Of a stretch of 64,000 bases of DNA, positions 36,021 through 46,075 are shown piece after piece. The DNA lies in assembly GCF_021233355.1 (NCBI RefSeq), contig NZ_CP089507.1, positions 2,108,001 to 2,172,000 of the forward strand, in the 5' to 3' direction. Position numbers and translations under genes: made by a program. This DNA is from Luteimonas fraxinea. Lineage in GTDB: Bacteria > Pseudomonadota > Gammaproteobacteria > Xanthomonadales > Xanthomonadaceae. The notes under the pieces are model-generated. The model worked only from the letters and a program-made list of their open reading frames with translations, was not told where the DNA came from and did no database searches. Each line of letters opens with the position of its first letter. The first letter of the stretch is position 1.

Positions 36021-38309
36021 CTAGTCCTTGCCGAGCTTGGGCGTGGTGCCGTACGAGTAATACGACTCGTAGTCGTATCCGTATCCCGCCGCGTTCGCGT
36101 TGTAGTGCGTCAGCAGGCCGCCGATGACGCGGGCGCGCGCGGCCGACAGGCGCTTGAGCGCGATCTGCGCGGTCTTGATTCGGGTCTTTCCGGACTTGGT
36201 GACCAGCAGCGTGCCGCTGACAAGACTCGACAGGATCGGCGCGTCGGCGATACCCAGCACGGGCGGGCCGTCGATGATCACCTGGTCGTACTTTTCGCCC
36301 GCGACTGAAAGCATCGAGAGCAGCCTGCTGCCGGCCAACAGTTCCGCTGGATTGGGCGGCAAGGGACCGGCAAGCACGACATTCAGTCGATCGTCGTCTG
36401 TCTCCATAATCACCTGCTGGATATTGGCTGCGCCGGACAGCAGACTCGACAAACCCATCTCGGCACGGACACCAATGGCGCGGTGCAGAGACGGGTTGCG
36501 AAGATCCGCTTCGATCAGCAGGACGCGCTTGCCGAGCTGGGCGAAGTTGCGCGCCAGCGTGAGGGCGGTCGTGGACTTGCCCTCCGCGGCGCTCGGGCTG
36601 GTGACCAGCAGCACCTTCGGCACGCCGCGGTCGGTGGAGAACTGCAGCGCGGTGCGCACCGAGCGGTAACTCTCGGAGAAGGCCGAGCGCTGATCGGCAA
36701 TCGCCGCCTCGATGCTCTGCTTGCGCAGATGCGGCACCACGCCCAGTACCGCCAGACGGAGATGCTGTTCGAGGTCTTCCGGCGTCTTGAGGGTGTCGTC
36801 GAGGAACTCGAGCACGAAGGCCAGCAGCACGCCCAGAATCAGGCCCAGAGTCAGGCCGATCGCCAGGTTGAGCGGCAGGTTGGGCTTGAACCGGCTGGTC
36901 GGCACGTTGGCGCGGTCGACGATCGATATGTTGTTGCTGCTGACGCCGCCGGCCACGCCGATTTCCTTGTAGCGCTGCAGCAGGCCGTCATAGAGCTGAC
37001 GGTTGGTGTCGACTTCGCGGCGCAGGATGTTGTAGTCGATGGACCGGTTGTCCACGTCCAGCGCCTGGGTGCGCAGCGTATTGAGCTGGGCGACCAGCAT
37101 GGATTCGCGGGTGCGTGCGGCGTCGTATTCCGCGCGGATTGAATCGCGCACCGACGCGCGCTCCTCACGGATCTGGCGTTCGACCTCGTCGATCTGCTGC
37201 TTAAGCGCCAGCATCGTCGGATATTCGGGCTTGTAGGTCTGCAGCTGCTGCTGGTACTGCCCGGTCAACTGGGCCCGCTGCTGCTGCAACACATTGACGA
37301 TGGACGCGCCCATGGCGGCGGAGGGCAACGACCCGCCTCCGCTGACCTGGTTCCACATCGCCTGCGCCTGGATCCGCTGATCCTGCGCGGCGGCCAGTGC
37401 GGTGTTGAGCGTGCTGAGGTTCTGCCCTTCAAGCGACACATTGCCTTCGCCGCCGCTGAACAGGTTTTCCTTGGTCGCGAACGACACGAGCGCGCGCTCG
37501 GATTCCTCGAGACGCCCCTTCGCCAACGCCAGCTGCTCTTCGAGGTAACGGCCCGCATAGGACGAGGCATCAAACTTGCGTTCGATGGAGGAGGCGATGA
37601 AACCATCTGCCAGTGCATTGACCACGCGCGCCGAAAACGCGGGCAGGGTGGAGTCGAAATGGATCCGCACAAGTCGAGAATTGCGGATCGGCTCGACGAC
37701 CAGCCCGTCCCTCACCACGGCAACGGCCTGCGGCAGACTGCCAGTCGCCGCGGTGTTCTCGGCCTCGGCATCGACAGGCGCATCCACGCCGCCTTCCGGT
37801 GCTGCCGGCTTTTGCCGCAGCGAATCCTTCGCGCGCTGCAGCCAGCTGCTCGATCCGAGGCGATCGACCGTCGCGCTGTCGATGCGCAATTCGTTTGCAA
37901 CACGTTCCGCGAGCGCACGGCTCTTCAGCAGCTCGTACTGGGTGGTCAAAAAGTCGGGCGTGGAGGCTTCGCCATTGTTGACGCCCTCCACGAACATCGC
38001 CTGCACCGATTCCCGATCGATCTGCAGCGTTGCAGTGGCGCGGTAGACCGGCGGCGTCATCAGGGTGATTAGCAGCGCGAGGGCGACCACCGAGCCCAGC
38101 ACCCCGAGGACCAGCCACCGGCGCTTGACCAGCATGCGCCAGTAGGCAAGCAGGTCGATCTCGTCATCCGCGGCCGGCTTGGCGTCGAATTCCAGGGCCA
38201 GTTCGCGGCTTCCCGCATGCGCCGGAAGCTGCGCGTGATCCCGAGGCACAGGTGCGCGGCGGTCGTCGTTCTCGCCACCGGCGGGCGTCGGGAGGTTGTC
38301 GTCATGCAT
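36021..38309 (-). CDS. Wzc-type polysaccharide co-polymerase / tyrosine autokinase
   Basis: A 762-residue inner-membrane protein that controls chain length and couples synthesis to export. Domains in order are the Wzz domain with first transmembrane helix (WLVLGVLGSVVALALLITLM, near 66-85), a long periplasmic coiled-coil region, the second helix (NLAIGLTLGLILGVLLAFVLEFLDD, near 495), and a cytoplasmic BY-kinase domain with Walker A SPSAAEGKSTTALTLA, Walker A' LLIEADLRNP and Walker B QVIIDGPPVLGIADA. A C-terminal Tyr cluster (YGYDYESYYSYG) gives autophosphorylation sites. ATG 38309 is preferred to a longer start overlapping the Wza gene. Confidence 0.95.
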   Translation of the reverse strand: MHDDNLPTPAGGENDDRRAPVPRDHAQLPAHAGSRELALEFDAKPAADDEIDLLAYWRMLVKRRWLVLGVLGSVVALALLITLMTPPVYRATATLQIDRESVQAMFVEGVNNGEASTPDFLTTQYELLKSRALAERVANELRIDSATVDRLGSSSWLQRAKDSLRQKPAAPEGGVDAPVDAEAENTAATGSLPQAVAVVRDGLVVEPIRNSRLVRIHFDSTLPAFSARVVNALADGFIASSIERKFDASSYAGRYLEEQLALAKGRLEESERALVSFATKENLFSGGEGNVSLEGQNLSTLNTALAAAQDQRIQAQAMWNQVSGGGSLPSAAMGASIVNVLQQQRAQLTGQYQQQLQTYKPEYPTMLALKQQIDEVERQIREERASVRDSIRAEYDAARTRESMLVAQLNTLRTQALDVDNRSIDYNILRREVDTNRQLYDGLLQRYKEIGVAGGVSSNNISIVDRANVPTSRFKPNLPLNLAIGLTLGLILGVLLAFVLEFLDDTLKTPEDLEQHLRLAVLGVVPHLRKQSIEAAIADQRSAFSESYRSVRTALQFSTDRGVPKVLLVTSPSAAEGKSTTALTLARNFAQLGKRVLLIEADLRNPSLHRAIGVRAEMGLSSLLSGAANIQQVIMETDDDRLNVVLAGPLPPNPAELLAGSRLLSMLSVAGEKYDQVIIDGPPVLGIADAPILSSLVSGTLLVTKSGKTRIKTAQIALKRLSAARARVIGGLLTHYNANAAGYGYDYESYYSYGTTPKLGKD

Positions 38310-38338
38310 TGAAAAGGTCGTCCGTAACGTGCCGCTGA

Positions 38339-39034
38339 TCAGAGCGTGAGGAACAAGGCCCATGCCGGAACAGTCCGGAGGAATTCGCGGAACGCGGAGC
38401 GGCTGCCCGAGTGCTCAACCACGATGATGTCATCGCCGTAGATCTGAGGATCCATCATCTCGCCGCGCCGCACTGCCGCGATATCGAATGCTGCACCCTT
38501 GCGCTCGCCATCGACCTGGCGGAACAGGATCACGCCTTGAAGATCAGCCATCTCGGCCATGCCCTCGGCCATCGCGATCGCCTGCAGCAACGTTGTCTTG
38601 CCGGTCAGCGGGTAGATGCCGGGCTTCTTGAGCGCACCTTCGAGCGTGACGCGCTGGCTGGTGTATTCCTTGACGAAGATCGTCACCTGCGGGTTCTGCA
38701 GGAAACCTTCCGCGTAACGCTTGGCCAACTCGGCTTCCAGCTCCGGAATCGTCCGGCCACCCGCCATCACCGCGCCCAGAAGCGGCAGCGTGATCTGGCC
38801 GTTGGAGTTGACCCGGGCCTGGCGGTTCAGGTCCTGCACGCCGAACACGCTGATTTCCAGGAGATCCTGGGCGCCCACTCGATAGTCCGAGCCACCCTCG
38901 TAAGCGCCGGAGGCGGTGGTGGTGTCGGGTGGCGGCAGATCCACACCCTGATTGGCATGCTTCGAAGAAGAGGCGCACGCGCTGAGCAGCGCACACAGCG
39001 CGCCGAGCATGATCCAGGACCAGATTTTGTTCAT
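38339..39034 (-). CDS. Wza-type polysaccharide export lipoprotein (short)
   Basis: A 231-residue outer-membrane lipoprotein. The signal ends LLSAC. The Poly_export domain reads YRVGAQDLLEISVFGVQDLNRQARVNSNGQITLPLLGAVMAGGRTIPELEAELAKRY, then SLBB-like VTLEGALKKPGIYPLTGKTTLLQAIAMAEGM. It ends shortly after at a hydrophobic tail. It lacks the extra SLBB repeats and amphipathic C-terminal barrel helix of E. coli Wza (about 380 residues), as do many short GumB-like exporters. It pairs with the adjacent Wzc-type kinase. Confidence 0.9.
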   Translation of the reverse strand: MNKIWSWIMLGALCALLSACASSSKHANQGVDLPPPDTTTASGAYEGGSDYRVGAQDLLEISVFGVQDLNRQARVNSNGQITLPLLGAVMAGGRTIPELEAELAKRYAEGFLQNPQVTIFVKEYTSQRVTLEGALKKPGIYPLTGKTTLLQAIAMAEGMAEMADLQGVILFRQVDGERKGAAFDIAAVRRGEMMDPQIYGDDIIVVEHSGSRSAFREFLRTVPAWALFLTL

Positions 39035-39062
39035 TGCAGGCGTCTCCAACGTGCGATATGAG

Positions 39063-39857
39063 TCATCGGGCAGAGCCCAGTAGCCGGCTCCAGAAACCCG
39101 GAGACGTGCGGACGGTCGCTGCGGGGAGGGGCGGCAGTGTACCCGGCGCAGCATTCTGGATGATCCCGCCTGGCCGGGTCGAGACCAGATGCTCCGCTTC
39201 CTCCGCGCCTACGAGCCGCGCTGCCGCCTCCCGGGCTTCAGCTAGAAAAGGCGGGCGGCGCCTGGGGTGGTGCGCGTCCGTCGCCAGGATGTGGGCGTAG
39301 CCTTCGCCAACGAACCGGTCCGCCCAGTACTTCGGTCTTTTCCCATATCGCCCGGTCAACGCGCCGGCCGTGATCTGGATGAAGACGCCGCGGTCAGCCG
39401 CCCGGGTAAAGGTGCTGTAGTGCTGCTCGACCCAGCTCAATCGCTCGGGGTGCGTGATCACCGGGATGTATCCCGCCGCCATCAACTCGAAGAGCGACTC
39501 TTCAAAACGCGGCGGGGCGACATGGTGTGGAGGCTCGAACAGCAGATAGCGTGAGCCGGCGAGCGTCGGGATATGACCGGACTGGATGCCCCTGACGAGG
39601 TGATGGTCGAGATGCACGTCGGCGCCTTCGACCAGTCGTAACGCAATGCCTTCCTGATCCAGCACGGCCTGCAGGGCCACGATTGCGTCGCGGATCGCGG
39701 GCCCGGTGTTCTCGTACAGGCCCGGATAGATGTGCGGGGTGCAGGCGGTGACGAGGATGCCGTCATCGACGGCCATCCGCGCCATGGTCAGTGACATCTC
39801 CAAGTCCACCGCGCCATCGTCGATGCCCGGTAGCAGATGACAATGCAGATCGAACAT
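39063..39857 (-). CDS. CpsB/CapC-type PHP-family tyrosine-protein phosphatase
   Basis: A 264-residue metal-dependent phosphatase. It begins MFDLHCHLLPGIDDGAVDLEMSLTMARMAVDDG, the canonical H-x-H-x-L-P-x-x-D-D-G motif. Other metal or catalytic sites are ACTPHIYPG, EGADVHLDHHL, LFEPPHH, PVITHPERL and ILATDAHHPRRRPP. It should dephosphorylate the Tyr cluster of the Wzc-type kinase. ATG 39857 places the motif at residue 5 as usual; upstream in-frame codons lack family similarity. It is the first gene of the exopolysaccharide operon. Confidence 0.92.
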   Translation of the reverse strand: MFDLHCHLLPGIDDGAVDLEMSLTMARMAVDDGILVTACTPHIYPGLYENTGPAIRDAIVALQAVLDQEGIALRLVEGADVHLDHHLVRGIQSGHIPTLAGSRYLLFEPPHHVAPPRFEESLFELMAAGYIPVITHPERLSWVEQHYSTFTRAADRGVFIQITAGALTGRYGKRPKYWADRFVGEGYAHILATDAHHPRRRPPFLAEAREAAARLVGAEEAEHLVSTRPGGIIQNAAPGTLPPLPAATVRTSPGFWSRLLGSAR

Positions 39858-40417
39858 GGGCGGAGAAGCGTCCAGAGCGCGGTGCTGATGAGTAGAGCGA
39901 TGTAAGGACTCAGCCATCAATAACGCTAAACGGAGCGCGTTCGAAACCGGACCTGACCACGGTGCCCAGGTTTCGCGACGGTTCGGGTCACACTTAGGCG
40001 ATGAGTCTAGCGCAAGCCCGTCTGAGGTGATTGGACTGATGCCACAGTTCTGTCTGCGCGGGGACGATTCCAAGCCCGGTTCGCCTGAATGATTAATGGG
40101 GAAACTGGCAGGGCCGCATAATCCGCGGCGCCACCAGGGCCCGCCCCGGATCGAGACATGGTCCGGGTGCTGCCAGCCCCGGGGCACTGCGCAATTCACC
40201 CGGGCTTGGCCAAGCCCGGCGCCGGGACCACCGGGCTCTAATCGAATCTTGACGCCCAGAAAACCGGCCGCGGGCGCGGCGCCTGACGAACCCACGGCCG
40301 GACTTTTGCGACTTGGCGGTGGACCGCGCGGCGTGCACGGCTGCGCACGCCAAGATGGCCGGAACCGGGTGGCGCGGGATTAACTCGAGCGTGACCCGGG
40401 GCCTGCATTCGGTTTCT
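39858..40417. other. Gene-free region upstream of the exopolysaccharide operon
   Basis: This 560-bp gap should contain the operon promoter (minus strand), but no convincing hexamers stand out. It holds a perfect 20-bp palindrome at 40200-40219 (CCGGGCTTGGCCAAGCCCGG). A weak glmS terminator candidate lies at 40260-40280: stem GCCGC/GCGGC followed by TTTT on the minus strand. No open frame here looks coding. Confidence 0.5.
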
Positions 40418-42250
40418 TTATTCGACGGTGACCGACTTCGCCAGGTTGCGCGGCTTGTCGACGTCGGTGCCGCGCACCAGGGCGGTGTGGTAGGCCAGCA
40501 GCTGCACGGGGATCGTGTGCACGATGGGGCTGAGCACGCCGATGTGCCGCGGGGTGCGGATCACGTGCACGCCTTCCGAGGCGCTGAAGTTGCTGTCCGC
40601 ATCGGTGAACACGAACAGCTCGCCGCCGCGCGCGCGCACTTCCTGCATGTTCGACTTCACTTTCTCCAGCAGCGCGTCCTTGGGCGCGATCACCACCACC
40701 GGCATGTCCGTATCCACGAGCGCCAGCGGGCCGTGCTTGAGCTCACCGGCCGGATACGCCTCGGCGTGGATGTAGGAGATCTCCTTGAGCTTGAGCGCGC
40801 CTTCGAGCGCGATCGGGTAGTGCACGCCGCGGCCCAGGAACAGGGCATGGTGCTTGGGCGTGAACTTCTCCGCCCAGGAGGTGATCTGCGGTTCGAGGTT
40901 CAGCGCGTGCTGCACGCTGCCCGGCAATTGGCGCAGATCTTCGATGTAGCCAGCTTCCTGCGCTTCGCTCAAGCGGCCGTTGAGCTTGGCCAGCGTGACC
41001 GCCAGCGCGAACAGACCGACCAGCTGCGTGGTGAACGCCTTGGTCGATGCCACGCCGATCTCAGCGCCGGCGCGGGTGTAGAACACCAGCCCGCTGGCAC
41101 GCGGGATCGCGCTTTCCGGCACGTTGCAGATCGAAAGCGTGTGCGTATGCCCGAGCGATTTGGCGTACTTGAGTGCTTCCATCGTGTCGAGCGTTTCGCC
41201 CGACTGCGAGATCGTGACGATCAGGTGCTTCGGGTTGGCGACCGCGCTGCGGTAGCGGTACTCGCTGGCGATTTCGACCGAGCACGGCAGGCCGCTGATG
41301 GCTTCGATCCAGTAACGCGCGACCGAGCCTGCATAGAAGCTGGTGCCGCAGGCGAGAATCTGCACGCCTTCGATTTCGCGCAGCACATCGCCGGCATCCT
41401 TGCCGAACAGCGTCGGTTCGAACGCGGCCGCATCGATGATCGCCTCAATGGTGTCGGCAAGCGCGCGCGGCTGTTCGTGGATTTCCTTCTGCATGAAGTG
41501 GCGGTAGGGGCCGAGTTCCAGCGACGCCAGCGAGACATCCGACAGGTGTTCGTCGCGGGTGATGGCCGCGCCCTCACCATCGAATACCTGCACGCCCTCA
41601 CGCGTGAGTACCGCGGTATCGCCCTCTTCGAGGAAGATCACGCGGCGCGTCGCCTGCAGGATCGCCGAGACATCGGAGGCGACGAAGTTCTCTCCGTCAC
41701 CCAGACCCACCAGCAGCGGGCAGCCCATGCGGGCGACGACCATGCGGTCCGGATCGGTCTTGTCGATCACCGTTAGCGCGTACGCGCCCTCGAGTTCCTT
41801 CACGGACGCCTGCAGCGCGGCCAGCAGATCGAGGCCCTGCGTCTGGTGATGGTGGATCAGGTGCGCGATGACCTCGGTATCGGTCTGCGACTCGAACACG
41901 TAACCAAGCTCGGTCAGTCGCTCGCGCTGCGCCTCGTGGTTCTCAATGATGCCGTTGTGCACCAGCGCCAGACTGTCATGGCTGATGTGCGGATGCGCAT
42001 TGGTCTCGGTCACGCCGCCGTGGGTGGCCCAGCGCGTGTGGCCGATGCCCAGCTGGGCCTTCAGACCGTCAGCAGCGGCGGCCGCTTCCATCTCGACCAC
42101 GCGCCCGGTACGGCGCACGCGGCGGACTGCACCATCGATCACCACCGCAATACCGGCCGAATCGTAACCGCGGTATTCAAGTCTCTTCAGGCCCTCAACG
42201 ATGACGGGGACGACGTCGCGACCCGAGATCGCACCAATAATTCCGCACAT
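40418..42250 (-). CDS. glmS: Glutamine-fructose-6-phosphate aminotransferase
   Basis: A 610-residue enzyme that makes glucosamine-6-phosphate, the first step to UDP-GlcNAc. After Met removal the N-terminal nucleophile is Cys ([12 protein letters not shown]). The glutaminase domain has [11 protein letters not shown] and HNGIIENH. Two SIS isomerase domains follow ([62 protein letters not shown]), ending [12 protein letters not shown]. It supplies the UDP-HexNAc precursors used by WecA and TviB next door. No glmS ribozyme was recognised upstream. Confidence 0.98.
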   Translation of the reverse strand: MCGIIGAISGRDVVPVIVEGLKRLEYRGYDSAGIAVVIDGAVRRVRRTGRVVEMEAAAAADGLKAQLGIGHTRWATHGGVTETNAHPHISHDSLALVHNGIIENHEAQRERLTELGYVFESQTDTEVIAHLIHHHQTQGLDLLAALQASVKELEGAYALTVIDKTDPDRMVVARMGCPLLVGLGDGENFVASDVSAILQATRRVIFLEEGDTAVLTREGVQVFDGEGAAITRDEHLSDVSLASLELGPYRHFMQKEIHEQPRALADTIEAIIDAAAFEPTLFGKDAGDVLREIEGVQILACGTSFYAGSVARYWIEAISGLPCSVEIASEYRYRSAVANPKHLIVTISQSGETLDTMEALKYAKSLGHTHTLSICNVPESAIPRASGLVFYTRAGAEIGVASTKAFTTQLVGLFALAVTLAKLNGRLSEAQEAGYIEDLRQLPGSVQHALNLEPQITSWAEKFTPKHHALFLGRGVHYPIALEGALKLKEISYIHAEAYPAGELKHGPLALVDTDMPVVVIAPKDALLEKVKSNMQEVRARGGELFVFTDADSNFSASEGVHVIRTPRHIGVLSPIVHTIPVQLLAYHTALVRGTDVDKPRNLAKSVTVE

Positions 42251-42447
42251 GAGGCAACGCTTCTCTTCCTGAGGGTGGCGTAGTGTATGGAGGTTATGTG
42301 AATGCGGCCAATCGATTGGTTACATGATGTTCGTTGGGGGCTGACACCGTCTCAGCGTGAGGCCTCGTTGGGCTCCGGAGTCTTCGACCAGTCGGATTGA
42401 GTGTGTCGAATCGATATCGACTGCTTCCTTCAGTCGAGCGAATCTTG

Positions 42448-42870
42448 GCCTTTCCCGCGGGAGACAGCGTCCTGCCGCGTTTCGACCACGGCAACGCGGC
42501 GACCGCAGGTAACGGTATTCCTAGCGCTCGCGGGCGCTGATCAATCCGCCCGCTCCGAAGCATTCCCCTCAGCCATGGGAACCATGAGGCCAGCTGGGGG
42601 TGCTGATCGGTAGAGCGAGCGCCGCCTGCCAAATGCAGCACATCAAGATGAGCGGCTATGCCGACAGCATCGGAAGTACGACCTGCGCCGTGGGTCTGTC
42701 TTCGCGCCGTGCCCAACCGGTTGTGAAAGTCGGGGTTGCACCCAGTGTGCGGGGTACAGCCATTTCAGCCGAAGAAGTCGTTGGCCGTAGAGACGTATCG
42801 TCCAATGCGCTGGTGGAATGCCTGGCGTTGAACCGCCGCGTCGAGATCTCCAGTAGCGAGGTGCGCTGGG
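42448..42870 (+). pseudogene. Decayed OmpA-family domain
   Basis: In the 694-bp gap between glmS and ubiA, plus-strand codons from about 42644 spell HIKMSGYADSIGSTT...LSSRRAQPVV..GVAPSVRGTAISAE.....SNALVECLALNRRVEI. This follows the OmpA C-terminal peptidoglycan-binding pattern (G-x-x-D-x-x-G, L-S-x-R-R-A, N-R-R-V-E-I). Spacing between the blocks is compressed, and the upstream part (LAFPAGDSVLPRFD near 42447) is cut off by stops and frame changes. No signal peptide or complete domain remains. The rest of the gap shows nothing. Confidence 0.6.
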
Positions 42871-42944
42871 ACTGCGGATGCTGATTGTCAGGGGCGTTCT
42901 GACTCTGCCAGTCAGGTGGCTTGTCGCTGATATCCTCTCGTCGT

Positions 42945-43913
42945 ATGCACGACTACGAACGCTTCTCCGAACCCGAAGTCCCACGCTGGCGCGAGCGCCT
43001 GCGGCAGTACTGGGCGCTACCCGAAGTCCCACGCTGGCGCGAGCGCCTGCGGCAGTACTGGGCGCTGGTTCGCGGGGATCGGCCGATTGGGTGGTTGCTG
43101 CTGCTGTGGCCGACATGGTGGGCGCTGTGGATCGCAGCCGAGGGCGTGCCGCCGCTGTGGACGCTGTTCGTGTTCAGTGCCGGCGTCTGGCTGACGCGCT
43201 CTGCGGGCTGCGTGATCAACGATTACGCCGATCGCTGGCTCGACCCGCATGTCGAACGCACCAAGGACCGGCCACTCGCAAGCGGCGCGGTGCGTGGACG
43301 CGAGGCCTTGCTCCTGTTCGCAGTGCTGATGCTGGTCGCGTTCGCGCTGGTGCTGACGATGAACTGGCTGACGGTCGCGATGAGCGTCGTCGGCATTTTT
43401 CTCGCGGCGAGTTATCCCTATCTCAAGCGCCACACCTACCTGCCGCAGGTGTATCTGGGCATCTCGTTCGGCTGGGCGATTCCGATGGCGTTCGCGGCCG
43501 TGCAGGGCACGGTGCCGCCGATCGGCTGGGTGCTGTTCGTGGCCAACATCTTCTGGACCACGGGCTACGACACCTGGTACGCGATGGTCGACCGCGAAGA
43601 CGACATCCGCGCCGGTGCGAAGTCGACGGCGATCCTGTTCGGCGATCTCGATCTGGTCGCGCAGGGCCTGCTCTACACGCTGGCGTTCGCGGCGCTCGCG
43701 CTGGTCGGACGTGAGGCGGGGCTCGGACCGAACTACTGGCTTGGTCTTGCGATCGCCGCACTGCTCGTCGTCTGGGAATTCTTCGTCGCGCGATTTCGGG
43801 ATCGCGACGCCTGCTTCCGCGTGTTCCTGCACAACCACTGGGTCGGCATGACGATTTTCGCCGGCATCGCGGCGCATTACGCCTTGCCGCCGATGACGGT
43901 GTTGATGCGCTGA
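42945..43913 (+). CDS. ubiA: 4-hydroxybenzoate octaprenyltransferase with a duplicated N-terminal segment
   Basis: A 322-residue integral membrane prenyltransferase of ubiquinone synthesis. The first Asp-rich motif is [21 protein letters not shown] and the second is YAMVDREDD; about eight hydrophobic helices are present. Residues 10-25 and 26-41 are identical ([16 protein letters not shown]) owing to an exact 48-bp tandem duplication (42972-43067). Normal UbiA has one such segment just before the first helix. ATG 42945 is preferred over an upstream TTG. The frame is intact, so the enzyme is probably functional. Confidence 0.95.
   Translation: MHDYERFSEPEVPRWRERLRQYWALPEVPRWRERLRQYWALVRGDRPIGWLLLLWPTWWALWIAAEGVPPLWTLFVFSAGVWLTRSAGCVINDYADRWLDPHVERTKDRPLASGAVRGREALLLFAVLMLVAFALVLTMNWLTVAMSVVGIFLAASYPYLKRHTYLPQVYLGISFGWAIPMAFAAVQGTVPPIGWVLFVANIFWTTGYDTWYAMVDREDDIRAGAKSTAILFGDLDLVAQGLLYTLAFAALALVGREAGLGPNYWLGLAIAALLVVWEFFVARFRDRDACFRVFLHNHWVGMTIFAGIAAHYALPPMTVLMR
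42972..43067 (+). repeat. 48-bp tandem duplication inside ubiA
   Basis: Units 42972-43019 and 43020-43067 are identical except for the last base (CTA against CTG, both Leu). The near-perfect identity indicates a very recent in-frame duplication. Confidence 0.97.
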
Positions 43914-44302
43914 CGGATCGGGCCGCTGGCGCGAACGTCGCGTGTCGCGAGTGCGCCGTACAGCGGGTCACGCATCAGCAACACAAATCGCGCGCGACGC
44001 GATGTCCTCTCCGATCTCCCGCTCACGGCTCGCTACTCACGAATCGAAGCATGCTTCCGTAGGGCACCAGGCCTGCCCAGAATCTTCGAAACGGCCCTGT
44101 CACGCCCCGCCGGTCGCGGCGCGCGCCCTGTCGTGGCAAGCTCGGCAGGCGAGTCAGGGCTGGGGGACAGGGGGCCTTCGACGGACGTGGTGATCGCGGC
44201 CGGGATGGCGGCGGTCGCCGGGCATCCGCGTGATGTCGCATCCGTCATCTCGTCACGACAGACGGTTGCGCAGATTCGACGTCAGGACAGGGAAGCGGAC
44301 GG
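43914..44302. other. Gene-free gap between ubiA and the GAF-EAL gene
   Basis: No coding frame with a ribosome site or recognisable family was found in these 389 bp, and no terminator with a U-run. The promoter of the downstream gene is presumably here but could not be assigned. Confidence 0.5.
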
Positions 44303-46072
44303 ATGGCACACATCGAACACGAGGCGGACCGCCTGGCATTGATCCGCAGTCTCGATCTGCTGGGACTGCAGGGCGCACCGGATCTCGATCGCATCACGCA
44401 ACTGGCCGCGCAGGCGCTGGGCGCGCCGATGGTGCTGATCACGGTCGTCGAGGAGTTCGAACAGCGTTTCATCTCGACCGTGGGCACGGATCTCAAGGCA
44501 ACGGAACGCGAGATCTCGGTGTGCGCGGTGGCGATCGAGTCGCAGGGCGTGTTCGAGGTCGAGGACCTTTCGCAGGACACGCGCTTCGCGAATTTCCGCA
44601 CCGTCACCGAAGACGGCATGCGCTTCTACGCGGGCGCGCCGCTGACACTCTCGACCGGCGTGAGTGTCGGCACCTTGTGCGTCGTGGATTTCGAACCGCG
44701 GCGCCTGTCGGACGCGCAGCACATCGCGCTGCGCACGCTCGCCGATCTCGCCGTGAACCAGATCCAGCTGCTGCGGATGATCGGTCGGCGCGACCCGATC
44801 ACCGGCCTGCCGAACCGGCAGCAGATGTCGGCCGATCTCGCGATACGCAAACGTCGGTCGATGCTGGGCAGCATGCAGCTGGTGGTCATCGACGTACTGG
44901 AGTCGGGTGCGTCCAATCGACTGACCCAGGCACTGGGTCCGGGGCCTGCCGAGTCCATCGTGCGGCAGGCGGCGTTCCGGATCGCGGACCTGCTGCCCGT
45001 CGACGCACCGCTGTACCACGTGGGCGTGGCGCGCTTTGCGTTCTTCCTGTCGGACGAAGATGGCGATGGCCTGCTCGGCCTGCTATCGGCCATGCGCAAG
45101 CGGGTGACGATGCCGGTACACACGCACGGTCTCGACATGGCCGCGAGCTTCCACGCCGGTCTCGCGCCCTTCGATGGCGACAGCGAGGACGATGCGATGC
45201 GTATGGCGGTGACCGCGCTGCATGCCGCCGTCGAACGCGGCGTGCCATGGTCGCATTACGAAGCAGCACGCGATGCGAGTCTGCGTCGGCAGCACACGCT
45301 CGCGACGCAGGTCGACGCGGCGCTGCATGAGCAGCAGTTCCATCTTGCGTACCAGCCCCGGCTGGACCTGGCGACCGGCCAGGTGGCATGGGTCGAGGCG
45401 CTGCTGCGCTGGGAGCATCCGACGCTCGGAGCCGTCGGGCCGAACGAGTTCCTGCCGATCATCGAGACCACCACCCTGATGCCGCGCGTCAGCCAGTGGG
45501 TGATCCAGCAGGCACTGCGGCAACTGGCGGACTGGGATGCACTCGGGCACCGCATCGGCGTGTCGATCAATCTCGCGGGCGCGGACCTCGAGGACGGCCG
45601 CATCGTCGAACGCGCATTCGCGCTGACCGAGCAGTACGGCGTGGAGCCCGACCGGATCGAATTCGAGATCACCGAAGGCCACTGGCTGCAGGGCGAGGCC
45701 GTGGTGTCGCAGCTGCAGACCTTGCGCACCCTGGGCTTCTCGATCGCGCTCGAGGATTTCGGTTCCGGCTACAGCAACTTCGCCTATCTCAATGCGCTGC
45801 CCGCGACAGCGATCAAGATCGACCGCTCGCTGATCGACGGCATGGAAGCCGACGGGCGTCGCGCGCGCCTGGTGCGCACGCTGGTGATGCTGGGCGCGGA
45901 GCTCGGCCTGCGCACGGTGGGCGAGGGCGTCGAGACCGAGGCGCAGCTGGCACTGCTGCGCCGCTGGAAATGCAATGAGGCGCAGGGCTATCTGATCAGC
46001 CGGCCGTGCAGTTCGCAGGACCTGCGGAGGTTCCTGATCGAGCGCGTGTCGACGCCTGCCAGCACGTCGTGA
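44303..46072 (+). CDS. GAF-GGDEF-EAL protein with degenerate GGDEF and altered EAL motif
   Basis: A 589-residue cytoplasmic signalling protein for cyclic di-GMP. Residues about 1-155 form a GAF domain (MVLITVVEEFEQRFISTVGTDL, FYAGAPLTLSTGVSVGTLCVVD). The GGDEF domain (about 160-320) keeps RDPITGLPNR but has VARFAFFL where GG(D/E)EF should be, so it cannot act as a cyclase. The EAL domain (about 335-580) has EALLRW at 365, SINLAG, FEITEG, KIDRSLI and GEGVET, but the DDFGTG loop reads EDFGSG (484-489), replacing one metal Asp by Glu. It may be a weak phosphodiesterase or a c-di-GMP sensor. Confidence 0.88.
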   Translation: MAHIEHEADRLALIRSLDLLGLQGAPDLDRITQLAAQALGAPMVLITVVEEFEQRFISTVGTDLKATEREISVCAVAIESQGVFEVEDLSQDTRFANFRTVTEDGMRFYAGAPLTLSTGVSVGTLCVVDFEPRRLSDAQHIALRTLADLAVNQIQLLRMIGRRDPITGLPNRQQMSADLAIRKRRSMLGSMQLVVIDVLESGASNRLTQALGPGPAESIVRQAAFRIADLLPVDAPLYHVGVARFAFFLSDEDGDGLLGLLSAMRKRVTMPVHTHGLDMAASFHAGLAPFDGDSEDDAMRMAVTALHAAVERGVPWSHYEAARDASLRRQHTLATQVDAALHEQQFHLAYQPRLDLATGQVAWVEALLRWEHPTLGAVGPNEFLPIIETTTLMPRVSQWVIQQALRQLADWDALGHRIGVSINLAGADLEDGRIVERAFALTEQYGVEPDRIEFEITEGHWLQGEAVVSQLQTLRTLGFSIALEDFGSGYSNFAYLNALPATAIKIDRSLIDGMEADGRRARLVRTLVMLGAELGLRTVGEGVETEAQLALLRRWKCNEAQGYLISRPCSSQDLRRFLIERVSTPASTS

Positions 46073-46075
46073 CTC

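Noticed and set aside
42600..42884. An intact 94-residue protein between glmS and ubiA
   Set aside because: The frame only contains broken OmpA-domain blocks with deletions and has no signal peptide, so it is treated as a pseudogene.
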